A stretch of 64,000 bases of DNA from Limnohabitans sp. (GCF_023910625.1 NZ_JAAVVW010000002.1:420024-484023), one strand, 5' to 3'; shown: positions 1 to 10,433, numbered from the stretch's first letter. Numbers and translations are program-made. The notes: a model not told the origin generated them from the sequence alone.

Positions 1-395
1 AAAGCGGCAAACCAAGCCCCTTTGCGGGTGGCGGCATCCAGGCGCGGCAATAAAAACAGAGTCAAGGTCGTGTCGTTGCCTTGGGCTGAAGCGGCCAGTT
101 GCTGAATGGCGGTGCTGCCCTCTTTGCCGGGCTTGCCTGAAGGCACGCGCACTTCCACGATTTGTTTGTCGGCAAACAAGCTGAGCGAACCGCCAGCGGC
201 CAGCACTTCACTCCAGTCAAAGTGCGCCCCAGAGACGGTGTGCACGCTGCGCTCGGTGTAGCCTTGGGCACGCGCGGAGGCGCGGATCGCATCGGCTGCC
301 TCCTGAATCAGCAAGGCCTCGTCGCCATGCAATAAATACAGGCTGCGCAAGCCTTTTTGCAGGTGCGCAGACAACTGAGGAAGGGCCAATTGCAT
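1..395 (-). CDS. holA: DNA polymerase III delta subunit (partial, N-terminal part)
   Basis: This is the first ~131 codons of a gene that runs off the left edge. The protein starts MQLALPQLSAHLQ and continues with LYLLHGDEALLIQEAAD, the typical opening of the clamp-loader delta subunit. That family opens the beta sliding clamp and loads it on DNA as part of the replisome. The gene begins 22 bp downstream of the lptE stop on the same strand, and lptE-holA adjacency is usual in Proteobacteria. The start was taken at the ATG at 395 because it directly precedes the conserved opening. The C-terminal part is outside the window, so completeness cannot be judged. Confidence 0.85.
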   Translation of the reverse strand, partial: MQLALPQLSAHLQKGLRSLYLLHGDEALLIQEAADAIRASARAQGYTERSVHTVSGAHFDWSEVLAAGGSLSLFADKQIVEVRVPSGKPGKEGSTAIQQLAASAQGNDTTLTLFLLPRLDAATRKGAWFAA

Positions 396-417
396 GGGCG
401 CGCTCAGTCCCGTGGCA

Positions 418-1014
418 TCAAGGTCGGGATGCCAGACCGGAGGAGGCCTCGGACGCAGGCGCTGCAGCGGGCACTGCCGTACCCATAGGCTTGGGCAAGC
501 TGCGTGGTTTGACCGCTGACAGACGGCGCATGATCTGCTGCACGCTGTCGGTCTGCATGTCGCGGTAAAGAATGCCCATTTCGATTTCTTTGGACAGCGC
601 TGCCGTTTCGGTGAAGCTCAAATCCCGCTGCAAAGCCAATGAAACGGGCTCGATCAGCTCCACGCCTTGCGGCGTGCGCAGACGAAATTGGACTTGCAAA
701 CGCAATTGCAGTTCACGAATCTGCCCCGTTGCACTCATCCCCACAGGTACTTGCTGGCGTGTCTCGCTCAGGATGTCGAGGATCGCGTCGGCCTGAAGCA
801 TTTGTTTGGGCTCGGTCAAGAGTTCAATTCGCCCCGTGCCGAGGAGGTTGCGCCCCAACTCCACACCAAAGGGTGAAGTGGTCGAGAAATTCGCATACAA
901 GGTCTTGAAGGCAAAATCGTTGGTTTGGCGCAGATGAAACCCGCAGCCAGAGAGCCAAACGGGCATGATGCCCAAGCTCGCAGCAGTCAAAAAGAATCGG
1001 CGTGAGGGTTTCAT
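418..1014 (-). CDS. lptE: LPS-assembly lipoprotein LptE
   Basis: The 198-residue protein has a twin-arginine-like basic start (KPSRR), a hydrophobic segment and a lipobox LSGC with the acylated Cys at residue 24, followed by GFHLRQ, the characteristic start of mature LptE. In this family the lipoprotein plugs the LptD barrel and helps deliver lipopolysaccharide to the outer leaflet. It lies 13 bp downstream of leuS and just upstream of holA on the minus strand, the conserved leuS-lptE-holA order. The C-terminal ~30 residues are rich in Ala, Pro and Ser and look disordered. Confidence 0.9.
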   Translation of the reverse strand: MKPSRRFFLTAASLGIMPVWLSGCGFHLRQTNDFAFKTLYANFSTTSPFGVELGRNLLGTGRIELLTEPKQMLQADAILDILSETRQQVPVGMSATGQIRELQLRLQVQFRLRTPQGVELIEPVSLALQRDLSFTETAALSKEIEMGILYRDMQTDSVQQIMRRLSAVKPRSLPKPMGTAVPAAAPASEASSGLASRP

Positions 1015-1027
1015 GGGGTGTGCGCTC

Positions 1028-3778
1028 TCAAATCACCACGTTGACCAAACGTCCCGGCACCACGATGACCTTCTTGGGCGCAGCACCAGCAGCCTGCTTG
1101 ACGAAGGCTTCGCTGGCCAGCGCCATTTGCTCGATCTGCGCTTTGTCGGCCGATGCGGGCACCAGGATGGACCCGCGCAGCTTGCCGTTGATTTGCAGCA
1201 TCAGTTCAATCTGGTCACGCTCCAATGCCGACTCATCCACGGTGGGCCAAGGCGCGTCGAGCAACTCGCCGGCGGCTTGGGCAAAACCCAGCTGCTGCCA
1301 AATGTCGTCGGTGATGTGCGGGCAAGCGGGGTAGAGGCATCGAATTAGGATTCCAAACAACTCAGCTGAAAGGGTTGAGATTTTCTCAAACCGCATTTCC
1401 AATCCAGCACCATCCTGAACCAACTGTCCAAACTTTGCGGACTCAATCATATTGAGCATCTTCATGCAACCAGATACCACCGTGTTGTATTGCATTCGCT
1501 CATAATCAAAAGTAACCTGCTTGAGTACTAAATGAAACTCGCGACGAAGGTCTTTTAAATCCTTTGAGAGATCAGAAAGATCAGTTGGTCTAATTAATCC
1601 AAACTGGACTTGATCCTTGGCATCAGAGGCCGCAAGCCAGACCCGACGCAAAAAGCGGTAGCTGCCTTCCACAGCCGAGTCGTTCCACTCCAAGGTCACT
1701 TCGGGCGGCGCGGTGAACATGGTGTACAGACGCGCGGTGTCAGCGCCGTACTTCTCGATCAGGTCTTGCGGGTCCACGCCGTTGTTTTTCGACTTGGACA
1801 TGGTGCCCACGCCCTCGTAGTCGATGGCGGTGCCCACGGGCAGACGACCATCGCCGCTGTCGGCTTCGTTCTTCAGCTTGGCACCCACCACTTTGCCAGC
1901 CTCGTCCAGCACATGCTCGACATCGTGCGGCCAGAAGTAATCCTTGCCGCCCTTGGCGGTGCGGCGCGAATAGATGTGGTTGAGCACCATGCCCTGCGTG
2001 AGCAGCTTGGTGAAGGGCTCATCGACCTTGACCAAGCCCAGATCGCGCATGACCTTGGTCCAAAAGCGGGCGTAGAGCAAGTGCAAGATGGCGTGCTCGA
2101 TGCCACCGATGTACTGGTCCATGCCGCTGCCGCCAGCGGCTTGGTTCTGATCGCGCATCCAGTAATCGGTACCGCCTGCCACCATGGCCTCGGTGTTGGT
2201 CGGGTCGCAATAGCGCATGAAATACCAGGACGAATCCACGAAGGTGTCCATGGTGTCGGTCTCGCGGCGTGCGGGCTTGCCACAAACAGGGCAAGTGACC
2301 CCAGCGTGAAAGCCTTCGTGCTTAATCAGTGGGTTGCCCGAACCATCCGGAATGCAGTCTTGAGGCAGCACCACGGGCAGGTCTTTTTCGGGCACCGGCA
2401 CCGCACCGTGTTCGTCGCAGTGGATGATCGGGATGGGTGTACCCCAGTAGCGCTGGCGGCTCACGCCCCAGTCGCGCAGACGCCAGGTGGTTTTCTTCTC
2501 GCCCAAGCCTTTGGCGGCGAGCAACTCGGCGACCTTGGTGACGGCGGCCTTCTGGTTCAAGCCGTCGAGTTCACCGGAGTTCACAACCACGCAGCTTTGC
2601 TTGTCGCCATACCACTCTTGCCAGGTCTTGTCGTCAAAGGCCTGGTCCTTGACGGATACGACCTGCTGGATCGGCAGCGCGTACTTGAGCGCAAAAGCGA
2701 AGTCGCGCTCGTCGTGCGCCGGCACGCCCATGACGGCACCGTCGCCGTAGCTCATGAGCACGTAGTTGCCAACCCAGACTTCGACCTGTGCCCCCGTCAA
2801 CGGATGCGTGACGAACAGGCCGGTGGCCATGCCCTTTTTCTCTTGCGTGGCCAGCTCGGCCTCCGTCGTGCCGCCACTCTTGCACTCTTCCAAAAACGCG
2901 TACAAAACAGGATTGGACGAAGCAGCATGCAGCGCCAGCGGGTGTTCGGCCGCCACCGCGCAAAACGTCACGCCCATGATGGTGTCGGCGCGGGTGGTGA
3001 AGACATACATCTTGCCCTCGCCGATCAAAGCGCCGTCAGCGCCTTGGATGCTGTGCGGGAACGCAAAGCGCACGCCTTCGGATTTGCCAATCCAGTTTTC
3101 CTGCATCAGACGCACTTTGTCGGGCCAGCCGTTAAGCGTGGCCTTCTCGTTGCCGATCTGGACATGGTCCAGCAGCTCTTGTGCGTAGTGGGTGATGTTC
3201 AGGTAATAGCCCGGAATTTCACGCCTTTCAACTGGCGCGCCTGTGCGCCAGCCCTTGCCGTCGATCACCTGTTCGTTAGCCAGCACGGTCTGGTCCACCG
3301 GGTCCCAATTCACGACCTGGGTCTTGCGGTAGGCGATGTCTTTTTCGAGCATCTTCAAAAACAGCCACTGGTTCCACTTGTAATACGTCGGGTCGCAGGT
3401 GGCGACTTCGCGTGACCAATCAATGGCCAAGCCCATGGCCTGCATCTGCTTTTTCATGTACGCGATGTTTTCGTACGTCCACTTGGCCGGGGGCACGCCG
3501 TTTTTGAGGGCGGCATTTTCGGCGGGCAGACCAAACGCATCCCAGCCCATGGGCATGAGGACGTTGTAACCCTTCATGCGCAGGCTGCGCGTGAGCATGT
3601 CGTTGATGGTGTAGTTGCGCACATGGCCCATGTGCAGCTTGCCGCTGGGATACGGCAGCATGGAGCAGGCGTAGAACTTCTTTTTGCTGGCGTCTTCGGT
3701 GACGCGGTAGGCATCGCGGGCCGTCCAGCGGGACTGCGCTGCGGGTTCGACTTCGAGGTGGTTGTACTTGTCTTGCAT
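1028..3778 (-). CDS. leuS: Leucyl-tRNA synthetase
   Basis: A 916-residue class I aminoacyl-tRNA synthetase that charges tRNA-Leu in the cytoplasm. The HIGH signature appears as HMGH at residues 49-52 inside [17 protein letters not shown]1 editing insertion follows ([20 protein letters not shown]). The KMSKS loop reads TMSKSKNNG near residue 655, with Thr in the first position. The C-terminal tRNA-binding domain ends in [11 protein letters not shown]. The start was set at the Met giving [11 protein letters not shown]; an upstream in-frame Met (3805) adds nine unconserved residues. The segment encoding about residues 718-814 (roughly 1335-1625) is visibly AT-rich compared with the rest of the gene but stays in frame, suggesting a recombined patch. 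Confidence 0.96.
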   Translation of the reverse strand: MQDKYNHLEVEPAAQSRWTARDAYRVTEDASKKKFYACSMLPYPSGKLHMGHVRNYTINDMLTRSLRMKGYNVLMPMGWDAFGLPAENAALKNGVPPAKWTYENIAYMKKQMQAMGLAIDWSREVATCDPTYYKWNQWLFLKMLEKDIAYRKTQVVNWDPVDQTVLANEQVIDGKGWRTGAPVERREIPGYYLNITHYAQELLDHVQIGNEKATLNGWPDKVRLMQENWIGKSEGVRFAFPHSIQGADGALIGEGKMYVFTTRADTIMGVTFCAVAAEHPLALHAASSNPVLYAFLEECKSGGTTEAELATQEKKGMATGLFVTHPLTGAQVEVWVGNYVLMSYGDGAVMGVPAHDERDFAFALKYALPIQQVVSVKDQAFDDKTWQEWYGDKQSCVVVNSGELDGLNQKAAVTKVAELLAAKGLGEKKTTWRLRDWGVSRQRYWGTPIPIIHCDEHGAVPVPEKDLPVVLPQDCIPDGSGNPLIKHEGFHAGVTCPVCGKPARRETDTMDTFVDSSWYFMRYCDPTNTEAMVAGGTDYWMRDQNQAAGGSGMDQYIGGIEHAILHLLYARFWTKVMRDLGLVKVDEPFTKLLTQGMVLNHIYSRRTAKGGKDYFWPHDVEHVLDEAGKVVGAKLKNEADSGDGRLPVGTAIDYEGVGTMSKSKNNGVDPQDLIEKYGADTARLYTMFTAPPEVTLEWNDSAVEGSYRFLRRVWLAASDAKDQVQFGLIRPTDLSDLSKDLKDLRREFHLVLKQVTFDYERMQYNTVVSGCMKMLNMIESAKFGQLVQDGAGLEMRFEKISTLSAELFGILIRCLYPACPHITDDIWQQLGFAQAAGELLDAPWPTVDESALERDQIELMLQINGKLRGSILVPASADKAQIEQMALASEAFVKQAAGAAPKKVIVVPGRLVNVVI

Positions 3779-3843
3779 AGGGCTAAATTGTAGGTGCTGC
3801 ATCAAAGCGGTCAGAGGTCCGCAGAGGTAGCGGAACCATGCGA

Positions 3844-4263
3844 TCAGGGGGAAACCACTTGGGCTACAAAGCCAATCCGGGTCAAACCCGCTTTCTGGGC
3901 CATGCTCATGGCTTCCACTACCCGGCCATAGGGCACCGAGGCATCGGCCCGCAACTCCAGTTCAGTCTGAAGATTGCGTTGGGCTGCGCTGGACAGTTGC
4001 GCTTGCAGGTCCTGCGCCGTGATGACCCGATCGTTCAGATAAAACGCACCCTGGGCATCCACTGCCAAGACCATGGAAGATGCAGATGGTCCTGCTGCGA
4101 GACGTTCAGTTTGGGGCAAGTTCAAACGGATGGCGCTGCTCATCAAAGGCGCCGTGACCATGAAAATCACCAGCAGCACCAACATGACGTCCACCAAAGG
4201 CGTGACATTGATGTCACTCATGGGTACATCCGAGGTACGGCTGGAGAGTCGACCAAAGGCCAT
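3844..4263 (-). CDS. exbD: Biopolymer transport protein ExbD/TolR family
   Basis: A 139-residue inner-membrane protein with a short cytoplasmic start, one membrane segment ([17 protein letters not shown], about residues 20-40) containing the conserved Asp that carries protons in this family, and a periplasmic domain. The [17 protein letters not shown] motif is diagnostic. It forms a proton channel with the ExbB/TolQ protein encoded 5 bp upstream, energising either TonB-dependent transport or the Tol-Pal system. Neither tonB nor tolA/tolB is adjacent, so the ExbD/TolR choice stays open. Confidence 0.85.
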   Translation of the reverse strand: MAFGRLSSRTSDVPMSDINVTPLVDVMLVLLVIFMVTAPLMSSAIRLNLPQTERLAAGPSASSMVLAVDAQGAFYLNDRVITAQDLQAQLSSAAQRNLQTELELRADASVPYGRVVEAMSMAQKAGLTRIGFVAQVVSP

Positions 4264-4268
4264 GCTGA

Positions 4269-4919
4269 TCAGTCTCCTGAACCCGCCAACAAGGCGCGCA
4301 GATCATGAGCAAAACCTTCCAGTTCGACTTCGATCCGGCCAATACGACGCCCCAACAGGTTGTAGCCCATGACCGCTGGTATGGCCACCGCCAGGCCTGC
4401 AGCGGTCATGACCAAAGCTTCGCCCACTGGCGCCGCGATTTCATGGATGCTGATCTGTCCCCCCTCGCCCAGGCCCAGCCCCATCAGGGCATTGACAATT
4501 CCCCATACCGTCCCAAGCAACCCCAAAAAAGGCGAAATCGCACCGGCAGTCGCCAACAAAATCTGCCCCCACTGCAAGCGGCGCAACACCTGTTGCAGGG
4601 TGTCGCGCAGCACGCGGGTCAATTGCTGATGCCTGTCTCCACACGATGCCAAAGTGCCCCCCAAGGGCAGCAAGGTCGCATCCAACAGGGGCAACACGCA
4701 CACATCCCGGTCAAATTGGGCAACACTTTGACGAGCATCCTCAAAGCCCGGCGCCTGCCAAAAAGCAGCCACACTGCGGGGCAGGTCCTGGCTGACACGG
4801 GAAAGCAAATGCCATTTCCAGCCAATCACCACCCAGCTGGCAAGCGACAAAGCCAGCAACATGAAAGCCAACGACAAACTGAGGACATCGCTGTGCAGCA
4901 AAAAATCGTTCAGTTTCAT
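4269..4919 (-). CDS. exbB: MotA/TolQ/ExbB proton channel family protein
   Basis: The 216-residue protein has an N-terminal membrane helix (about residues 12-35), a cytoplasmic loop and two C-terminal helices with the family pattern ISPFLGLLGTVWGIVNAL and EALVMTAAGLAVAIPAVMGYN. It is the channel-forming partner of the ExbD/TolR protein 5 bp downstream. The ATG at 4919 was chosen because AAAGGGA lies 7 bases upstream; an in-frame TTG six bases earlier would overlap that site. It follows dapB by about 20 bp, so dapB-exbB-exbD may be co-transcribed. Confidence 0.85.
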   Translation of the reverse strand: MKLNDFLLHSDVLSLSLAFMLLALSLASWVVIGWKWHLLSRVSQDLPRSVAAFWQAPGFEDARQSVAQFDRDVCVLPLLDATLLPLGGTLASCGDRHQQLTRVLRDTLQQVLRRLQWGQILLATAGAISPFLGLLGTVWGIVNALMGLGLGEGGQISIHEIAAPVGEALVMTAAGLAVAIPAVMGYNLLGRRIGRIEVELEGFAHDLRALLAGSGD

Positions 4920-4941
4920 GGCCAATCCCTTTGCAGGCGCT

Positions 4942-5757
4942 TCAGCGCAGGTTCAACACATCAAACATGTCAAACAGGCCGCGTTGCTGCCCCGTCAGAA
5001 AACGCGCGGCCCGCAGACTGCCTTGGGCATAAGTAGACCGGCTGGACGATTTGTGCGTGACTTCGATGCGCTCGCCAATGCCGGCAAACAGCACAGTATG
5101 GTCACCCACGATATCGCCACCGCGAATGGTCGAAAAACCAATGGTGGAGGGGGCACGCTCTCCCGTATGGCCATAGCGCTCATAAACCGCGCAATCTTTC
5201 AGGTCACGACCAATGGCTTGGGCAATCACCTCCCCCATCTTCAGCGCCGTACCCGATGGTGCATCCACTTTGTGGCGGTGATGGGCTTCGATGATCTCGA
5301 TGTCATATCCCTCGGACATGGCTTTGGCGGCCATTTGCAATAGCTTAAGCGTGACGTTCACGCCCACGCTCATGTTGGGGGCCATGACGATGGCCACGTC
5401 CTTGGCGATGTCGGCAATTTCCGTTTTTTGTTGCTCACTGAACCCAGTAGTGCCAATCACCGCCTTCACGCCAAGCTCCCGACAAACTTTCAAATGAGTC
5501 AAAGTCCCTTCGGGTCGAGTGAAATCAATCAGGCAGGACATGCCTTGCAAGCCCGAACGCAGATCGGCGGTGATCGCAATGCCTGTGGCTCGGCCCATCG
5601 ATGCACCCGCATCAAGACCCAGAGCTGGACTGTCCAACCGGTCGAGTGCGCCGGCTAAACGGCAATCATCGCTGGCCAAAATGGCTTCGATCAGGATGTG
5701 CCCCATGCGGCCGGAGGCACCTGCCACGGCAATCGGCAATTGTTGAATTGAGGTCAT
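4942..5757 (-). CDS. dapB: 4-hydroxy-tetrahydrodipicolinate reductase
   Basis: A 271-residue cytoplasmic enzyme of the diaminopimelate/lysine pathway that reduces hydroxytetrahydrodipicolinate with NAD(P)H. The nucleotide-binding loop is VAGASGRMG near the N-terminus and the signature [18 protein letters not shown] carries the catalytic His pair and Lys. GTTG in AVIGTTGF is also conserved. The start [13 protein letters not shown] was preferred over an upstream in-frame start at 5802 whose extra 15 residues are not family-like. It sits between bamE and exbB on the same strand, a common betaproteobacterial arrangement. Confidence 0.93.
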   Translation of the reverse strand: MTSIQQLPIAVAGASGRMGHILIEAILASDDCRLAGALDRLDSPALGLDAGASMGRATGIAITADLRSGLQGMSCLIDFTRPEGTLTHLKVCRELGVKAVIGTTGFSEQQKTEIADIAKDVAIVMAPNMSVGVNVTLKLLQMAAKAMSEGYDIEIIEAHHRHKVDAPSGTALKMGEVIAQAIGRDLKDCAVYERYGHTGERAPSTIGFSTIRGGDIVGDHTVLFAGIGERIEVTHKSSSRSTYAQGSLRAARFLTGQQRGLFDMFDVLNLR

Positions 5758-5805
5758 GTAGGAATTGGACCGGGGGGTCAGAAACAGCGCTCTGCGAGTC
5801 ACCGC

Positions 5806-6351
5806 TCAAGGCGAGGCAGGCTCCAAAGGAGGATAAGTGCGCGGCAAGGCCACCGCAGTTGGCATGGAAGGTGCGGGCTCGGGTGTGGACTTGAATTTTC
5901 TCAAATCCTCGTCGCTCGCTTGAAGAGGCGGCAACTTTCCAACTGCCCGAGGTTTGATCAATCGGAGGGCAAACTCAGATTCGCTGGGCAGTTCATCGCC
6001 TTCAATGCGCTCCAAGACATCCCCCTTGAAGTGAACTGCCAATCTGAAGTTTTGAGGTGCTACACCCTGCCGCTGGATGCTGAATGCGTAATCCCATCGG
6101 TCTGCATGAAAAAGGCTGGCCACCAAAGGCGTACCCAAGATCTCTCGCACCTGAACGCGTGACAGGCCTGGACTCAGCACCAGCCGCTGCTCTTTGGAAA
6201 TGAAATTCCCCTGCACGACTTCGGCCACATATGGCCTGAAAGCATCACGGTTTATGCCTCCCGAAAAGCCGCTGCATCCGGCCATGCCGGTCACGACAAG
6301 CGCCAAGGCAAGCAAACGGCTGGATGCACGAAGTGTCGGGGTAGCTGTCAT
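5806..6351 (-). CDS. bamE: Outer membrane protein assembly factor BamE
   Basis: The 181-residue lipoprotein precursor has a signal peptide ending in the lipobox-like MAGC with Cys at residue 26. The SmpA/OmlA domain follows, with the family pattern [16 protein letters not shown] and [10 protein letters not shown]. BamE is an accessory subunit of the BAM complex that inserts beta-barrel proteins. The start [11 protein letters not shown] was chosen because the reading frame stays open far upstream into fur on the opposite strand without homology. The tail after about residue 140 is Pro-rich. The gene is divergent from fur; such fur-bamE pairs are conserved in betaproteobacteria. Confidence 0.88.
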   Translation of the reverse strand: MTATPTLRASSRLLALALVVTGMAGCSGFSGGINRDAFRPYVAEVVQGNFISKEQRLVLSPGLSRVQVREILGTPLVASLFHADRWDYAFSIQRQGVAPQNFRLAVHFKGDVLERIEGDELPSESEFALRLIKPRAVGKLPPLQASDEDLRKFKSTPEPAPSMPTAVALPRTYPPLEPASP

Positions 6352-6438
6352 GTTTTGATGGGGACCGATATGATCTCGCTCATTGTAGCGGCTGCTTTGC
6401 CGATGAAACTTTTCCCACCAACAGGACACACCTACCCC

Positions 6439-6870
6439 ATGAGCCAGATTGATGAACTGAAAAACAACGGTCTGAAAGCCACTCTGCCACGTTTGAAAAT
6501 TCTGGAAGTATTTCAGAGCGGGGTGATGCGGCACATGACCGCAGAAGATGTTTTTCGACAACTGCTCAACGAAAATGCCGACATCGGGTTGGCCACTGTT
6601 TACCGGGTTTTGACCCAGTTCGAGCAAGCCGGGATATTGAGTCGCAACCATTTTGAAAGTGGCAAAGCGGTGTATGAACTCAACGAGGGGCAACACCATG
6701 ACCACATGGTTTGTCTGGATTGCGGAAGAGTGGAGGAGTTCTACGATGCCGAAATCGAGTCCCGACAACACGCCGTGGCCAAAGCCAAAGGCTTCGAAAT
6801 CGCTGACCATGCCCTGAGCCTGTACGCGCACTGCACACAAAACCCATGCCCGCACCGCAGCAACCGCTGA
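6439..6870 (+). CDS. fur: Ferric uptake regulator Fur
   Basis: A 143-residue metal-dependent repressor. The N-terminal winged helix includes [15 protein letters not shown] and [14 protein letters not shown]; the C-terminal dimerisation and metal domain has [11 protein letters not shown] (His 87-90, Cys 92 and 95) and a second Cys pair near HCTQNPC. It represses iron-acquisition genes when Fe(II) is available. The start [13 protein letters not shown] matches the family; the frame is open 28 codons further upstream, but that part overlaps the bamE promoter region. It is divergent from bamE and converges on hprK. Confidence 0.94.
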   Translation: MSQIDELKNNGLKATLPRLKILEVFQSGVMRHMTAEDVFRQLLNENADIGLATVYRVLTQFEQAGILSRNHFESGKAVYELNEGQHHDHMVCLDCGRVEEFYDAEIESRQHAVAKAKGFEIADHALSLYAHCTQNPCPHRSNR

Positions 6871-6887
6871 GCGAGCGTTGCAGCCTG

Positions 6888-7829
6888 TTACCCCATGGCT
6901 CGGCGCTGCCGCTCAATGAATTCCTGATAGGTGTCAATGCCTCGCATTTGCAAAATCGTGTTGCGAACCGCAGCCTCGACCAAAACAGCGATGTTTCGAC
7001 CCGCCATGACCTGAATCACGACTTTTTGCACCGGAATGCCCAAAACATCCTGACGAAAAGGCTCCGAGGGCAAACGCTCATAATCACGCTCCAGCGTCTC
7101 ACGCCGGACCAAATGAACAATCAGCTTCAAGCGCATCTTCCTGCGCACTGCAGTCTCGCCAAAAATAGCCCGGATGTCGAGCAAGCCAATGCCACGAACT
7201 TCCAGCAGGTTTTGCAACAGATCGGGACAGCGGGCCTCAATGGTGGTCTGGTTGATGCGGTACAAATCGACGGCATCATCGGCCACCAGACCATTGCCGC
7301 GAGAGATCAACTCCAAACCCAACTCGCTTTTGCCCAAGCCGGACTCTCCCGTGATCAGGACCCCCAAGCCCAAAATATCCATGAACACGCCATGCATCGT
7401 GGTTCTATCTGCAAAGTGCTTTGACAAGTAAGCCCGCAGTACATCAATCACGAAAGCAGACGACTGCTCGGTTGAAAACATCGGAATCTGGGCCCGCTCA
7501 CACATCGCCAACAAGGCTTGCGGCGCCACTTGCCCATCGGCCAGAACGAGCACCGGGGGCTCCAGCGTCACGATCCGAGCAATTCGGCGGGTACAGTCCT
7601 CCTCAGACCCCTGGGTCAGGTAAGCCACCTCCCGGGGACCCAAGATCTGAACGCGGTAGGGGTGTATGTAATTGAGGTACCCCACCAGGTCAGCACCAGA
7701 GCGGGCTTCGCGCACTGCCACTTCATCAAAACGGCGCTCGGATGCACCCAAACCGGCCAGCCAGTTCCATTTCAATTGACTGCGGTGGTCCTCAAAAAGC
7801 ACATCGGCGCTGATCACTGAGGGCTTCAT
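6888..7829 (-). CDS. hprK: HPr kinase/phosphorylase
   Basis: The 313-residue bifunctional enzyme phosphorylates and dephosphorylates a serine of HPr-type PTS proteins. The P-loop GESGLGKS is at residues 161-168, followed by the [10 protein letters not shown] region and the family signature [15 protein letters not shown]. In Proteobacteria hprK usually acts with the nitrogen-related PTS, and ptsN lies 25 bp upstream on the same strand. It is convergent with fur. No other PTS gene is visible in the window. Confidence 0.93.
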   Translation of the reverse strand: MKPSVISADVLFEDHRSQLKWNWLAGLGASERRFDEVAVREARSGADLVGYLNYIHPYRVQILGPREVAYLTQGSEEDCTRRIARIVTLEPPVLVLADGQVAPQALLAMCERAQIPMFSTEQSSAFVIDVLRAYLSKHFADRTTMHGVFMDILGLGVLITGESGLGKSELGLELISRGNGLVADDAVDLYRINQTTIEARCPDLLQNLLEVRGIGLLDIRAIFGETAVRRKMRLKLIVHLVRRETLERDYERLPSEPFRQDVLGIPVQKVVIQVMAGRNIAVLVEAAVRNTILQMRGIDTYQEFIERQRRAMG

Positions 7830-7854
7830 CGCAGGGACTCAGCTCAAAAAAGCA

Positions 7855-8322
7855 TCAGGCCGTCTGGGCCGACTGCCATTGGGCAATCAATTGGTGAAGG
7901 CCCATCTGGGCTGTGCTGTTTTTAATGCTCTCACGCAAAACGGTATCGCTGAGCAATTCTGCAATTTCAGATAGTATCTCAAGGTGTTTTTGGGTAGCCG
8001 CCTCGGGCACCAGCAAAAAAATCAACAAGCTCACAGGCTGCTCGTCAGGCGCATCGAACCCAATGGGTTGCGCCAATTGGAAAACGGCAGCCATTGGCGC
8101 TTTCAGGCCCTTGATGCGACCATGCGGGATGGCCACTCCGTGCCCCAAGCCGGTGGAGCCCAGTCGCTCGCGAGCAAACAAGCTGTCGGTGACCAAAGCC
8201 CTCGACAAGCCGTGCAAATTCTCAAAGAGAAGTCCGGCCTCTTCAAATGCACGCTTCTTGCTGGTGGCTTCCACCCCCACAAGAACTTGGGCAACAGGCA
8301 ATATGGATGAGAGTCGGTTCAT
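7855..8322 (-). CDS. ptsN: PTS IIA-like nitrogen-regulatory protein PtsN
   Basis: A 155-residue EIIA(Ntr)-type protein. The phosphorylation site lies in GHGVAIPHGRIKG, with the active His at about residue 67. It receives phosphate from NPr in the nitrogen PTS and acts by protein contacts, for example on potassium homeostasis. The start MNRLSSILPVAQVL was taken instead of the Met seven codons upstream because the family begins here. It lies between hpf and hprK, the typical hpf-ptsN-hprK order. Confidence 0.9.
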   Translation of the reverse strand: MNRLSSILPVAQVLVGVEATSKKRAFEEAGLLFENLHGLSRALVTDSLFARERLGSTGLGHGVAIPHGRIKGLKAPMAAVFQLAQPIGFDAPDEQPVSLLIFLLVPEAATQKHLEILSEIAELLSDTVLRESIKNSTAQMGLHQLIAQWQSAQTA

Positions 8323-8424
8323 GGTCGAGGCAGGATTATGCACCCGAACGGGTCACAAAGCCTGAAAAGTCGAAACCCGGGTCATTTTTGTCGGATTCTT
8401 GCAATGCCAAGTCAAAAAGCCCAT

Positions 8425-8450
8425 AAAAAAGGCCGCTTGCAGCGGCCTCT
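8425..8450 (-). terminator. Rho-independent terminator after hpf
   Basis: A GC-rich hairpin with arms GGCCGC and GCGGCC around a 5-base loop is followed, on the minus strand, by a run of six Ts. It lies just after the hpf stop codon and before ptsN, so it could partly separate hpf expression from ptsN-hprK. Confidence 0.75.
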
Positions 8451-8466
8451 GAACAGACTCCATGGA

Positions 8467-8796
8467 TCACATCATCCGTTTTGGCGCGGCATGCTGATGA
8501 TTGGTGATGCGGCCTTTGTGTTTGACTACCTGGCGATCGAGCTTGTCCACCAGATCGTCGACAGCCGCATACAGGTCTTCGTGTGCGCTTTCCGCGAACA
8601 AGTCGCTGCCCTTGACATGGATATTGCACTCCGCACGTTGACGTTTTTCCTTTTCTTTCAGCTTTTCGACGGTCAGCAGCACTTTCACATCCACCACCTG
8701 ATCAAAATGCCGAGTGATGCGATCGAGTTTCCCCGTGACGTACTGGCGCAAGGCAGGGGTCACTTCCAGATGATGTCCGCTGATGATTAAATTCAT
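8467..8796 (-). CDS. hpf: Ribosome hibernation promoting factor, short form
   Basis: A 109-residue protein of the HPF/YfiA family: [17 protein letters not shown] at the start, then the basic stretch [12 protein letters not shown] and [16 protein letters not shown]. The family binds the decoding centre of idle ribosomes in stationary phase; lacking the C-terminal dimerisation domain, this is the short type. The ATG at 8796 is preferred since GGAGG lies 8 bases upstream, while the ATG at 8802 would directly abut it. Upstream is a non-coding gap rather than rpoN, which often precedes hpf in relatives. Confidence 0.9.
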   Translation of the reverse strand: MNLIISGHHLEVTPALRQYVTGKLDRITRHFDQVVDVKVLLTVEKLKEKEKRQRAECNIHVKGSDLFAESAHEDLYAAVDDLVDKLDRQVVKHKGRITNHQHAAPKRMM

Positions 8797-9215
8797 GTTC
8801 ATCCCCTCCATAGATTCGAAGTAGAAAAAGCCCCATCGAAACGGGACTCGAAAACCACTTTCAAGGTGGTTCATGCCACTATGCGCCGGGTATCGAGGAA
8901 AAGCAATACGTCAAAAACTAACCCTGAAAAGTCTGGCCCTACCCCCCCGAATGTCTGATTTCAGTGCTATCGTGTTGGGTGAACCATGTATGAAAATGGC
9001 CATTTAATCGACAGCAACCATACACTTGCCCCAGGCTTGCCACGAGGACCATGACCCTCCCTGGAGACCACTGAGTTCCAGTCGATCAAAATCCTCGACA
9101 GGGCTTACCCCTCAGGACCCGGCACTTGAGCAGCCCCAACCATCCCCCCTGCTTCGAGGCCATCTTTTGGGCTTGATGGGCTTCTTTTTAACTGTGGACT
9201 GCTCACTGAAGCGAC
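8797..9215. other. Non-coding gap between hpf and the patatin gene
   Basis: About 419 bases between divergent genes. It must hold the promoters of both. Reading both strands I saw no conserved protein, tRNA or clear repeat; open frames here are extensions of frames antisense to or offset from the patatin gene. A weak 6-bp hairpin (AACCAC/GTGGTT near 8854-8872) is the only structure seen. Confidence 0.5.
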
Positions 9216-10433
9216 ATGCAATTCGATACCGCTCACGGCACGCAAACCCCTCCAACATCGCCACGACGCTCGTTAAATGGTCTGGTTCTGATGGGTGGAG
9301 GTGCCCGAACGGCCTACCAAGCGGGTGCCCTTCAGGCGATAGGGCAGCTCCTGGGCGGACCGCCATCAGGTTTGGGCTTTCCATTCCAGGTGCTGACAGG
9401 CACTTCTGCTGGGGCCTTGAACGCCACCTTCTTGGCCAGTCGGGCCCTGGAAGGCTTGACTGCGCTGGAAGACCTTGCCCAATTTTGGTCCGATATCCGA
9501 ACCAACGCGGTTTACCACCTTCCTGCAACGCCTTTGGCCCGGTTCAGCCGCTGGGCTACTGCCTTGGGGCTGGTGCTGACGGTGCGCCAAAAGGCCGCCG
9601 CCATGGACAGCCTCGCTTTGGTCAATACATTGCACAAAGCCATCACACTGGACCGCATCGACACGGCACTGCAAGAAGGGGTGCTGCAGGCATTGGCCGT
9701 TACCGCTTCTAGCTATTCCAGTGGGGTGCACTGGACTTTCTGCCAGACCCGGGACGGCTTGCCGATTCCCTGGAGTCGTCCTGGCCGACGTGCCGAGCAA
9801 CAACCGATCACCATTGAACACCTGATGGCTTCCAGCGCCATTCCCTTTATCTTTCCGGCCACACCTTTGTGGGTAGATGGAGGCATGGAATTTTTCGGAG
9901 ATGGCTCGATGCGGCAAATCTCACCCTTGTCGGCGGCGGTGCAATTGGGTGCTGACCGAATTTTGGCGATTGGCGTGAGCCAGCCTCTGCGAGCCAGCCT
10001 GGGGTCATCTCACCCTGCCAGCGGTCGCCCCTCGTTGGGAACGATTGCTGGGCACGCCATGGCCAGCGTATTTCACGACACGCTGCAAGCCGACGTGGAA
10101 CAGGTCACACGGATCAACCATTCACTGTGCAAGCTGCCTGAATCAGTGCGGTCTGCCTTGCCTTTCAGGGTGGTCGAGGTGCTGACCCTTCAGCCCAGTG
10201 CCTCGCTCGATGAACTGGCACAAGCCCATGTCCGTTCCCTTCCACTGCCCATTTTGCGGGTCCTGGAAGGACTGGGCGCTTTACGCGGCAGCGGCGCTGC
10301 ATTGGCCAGTTATCTCCTGTTTGAGCCAGGTTTCATCCAGGCCTTAATGGCTCTGGGGCGAGCCGACGTGACTGCCCGATCCGAGGAGATCCTCGCCTTC
10401 TTGAAACCCCATGATGCCCTTCAGGTGCGATAA
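9216..10433 (+). CDS. Patatin-like phospholipase family protein
   Basis: The 405-residue protein has the patatin oxyanion-hole motif LMGGGARTAYQAG (from about residue 25) and the nucleophile elbow GTSAG with Ser at about 64; the catalytic Asp is probably in WVDGGMEFFGDGS. Such enzymes hydrolyse ester bonds of membrane lipids. No signal peptide is visible, so a cytoplasmic or membrane-surface location is inferred. It is a single gene pointing towards corA. Its physiological substrate cannot be told from the sequence. Confidence 0.85.
   Translation: MQFDTAHGTQTPPTSPRRSLNGLVLMGGGARTAYQAGALQAIGQLLGGPPSGLGFPFQVLTGTSAGALNATFLASRALEGLTALEDLAQFWSDIRTNAVYHLPATPLARFSRWATALGLVLTVRQKAAAMDSLALVNTLHKAITLDRIDTALQEGVLQALAVTASSYSSGVHWTFCQTRDGLPIPWSRPGRRAEQQPITIEHLMASSAIPFIFPATPLWVDGGMEFFGDGSMRQISPLSAAVQLGADRILAIGVSQPLRASLGSSHPASGRPSLGTIAGHAMASVFHDTLQADVEQVTRINHSLCKLPESVRSALPFRVVEVLTLQPSASLDELAQAHVRSLPLPILRVLEGLGALRGSGAALASYLLFEPGFIQALMALGRADVTARSEEILAFLKPHDALQVR

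Noticed and set aside
1610..3415. 601-codon open frame antisense to leuS
   Set aside because: Result of high GC and codon bias on the opposite strand; no protein family resemblance.
6367..6388. ATGA-N6-TCAT dyad between bamE and fur as a Fur box
   Set aside because: Too few matches to the 19-bp Fur consensus to call.
9026..9712. 228-codon frame overlapping the patatin start
   Set aside because: It overlaps the patatin gene in another frame and has no recognisable domain.
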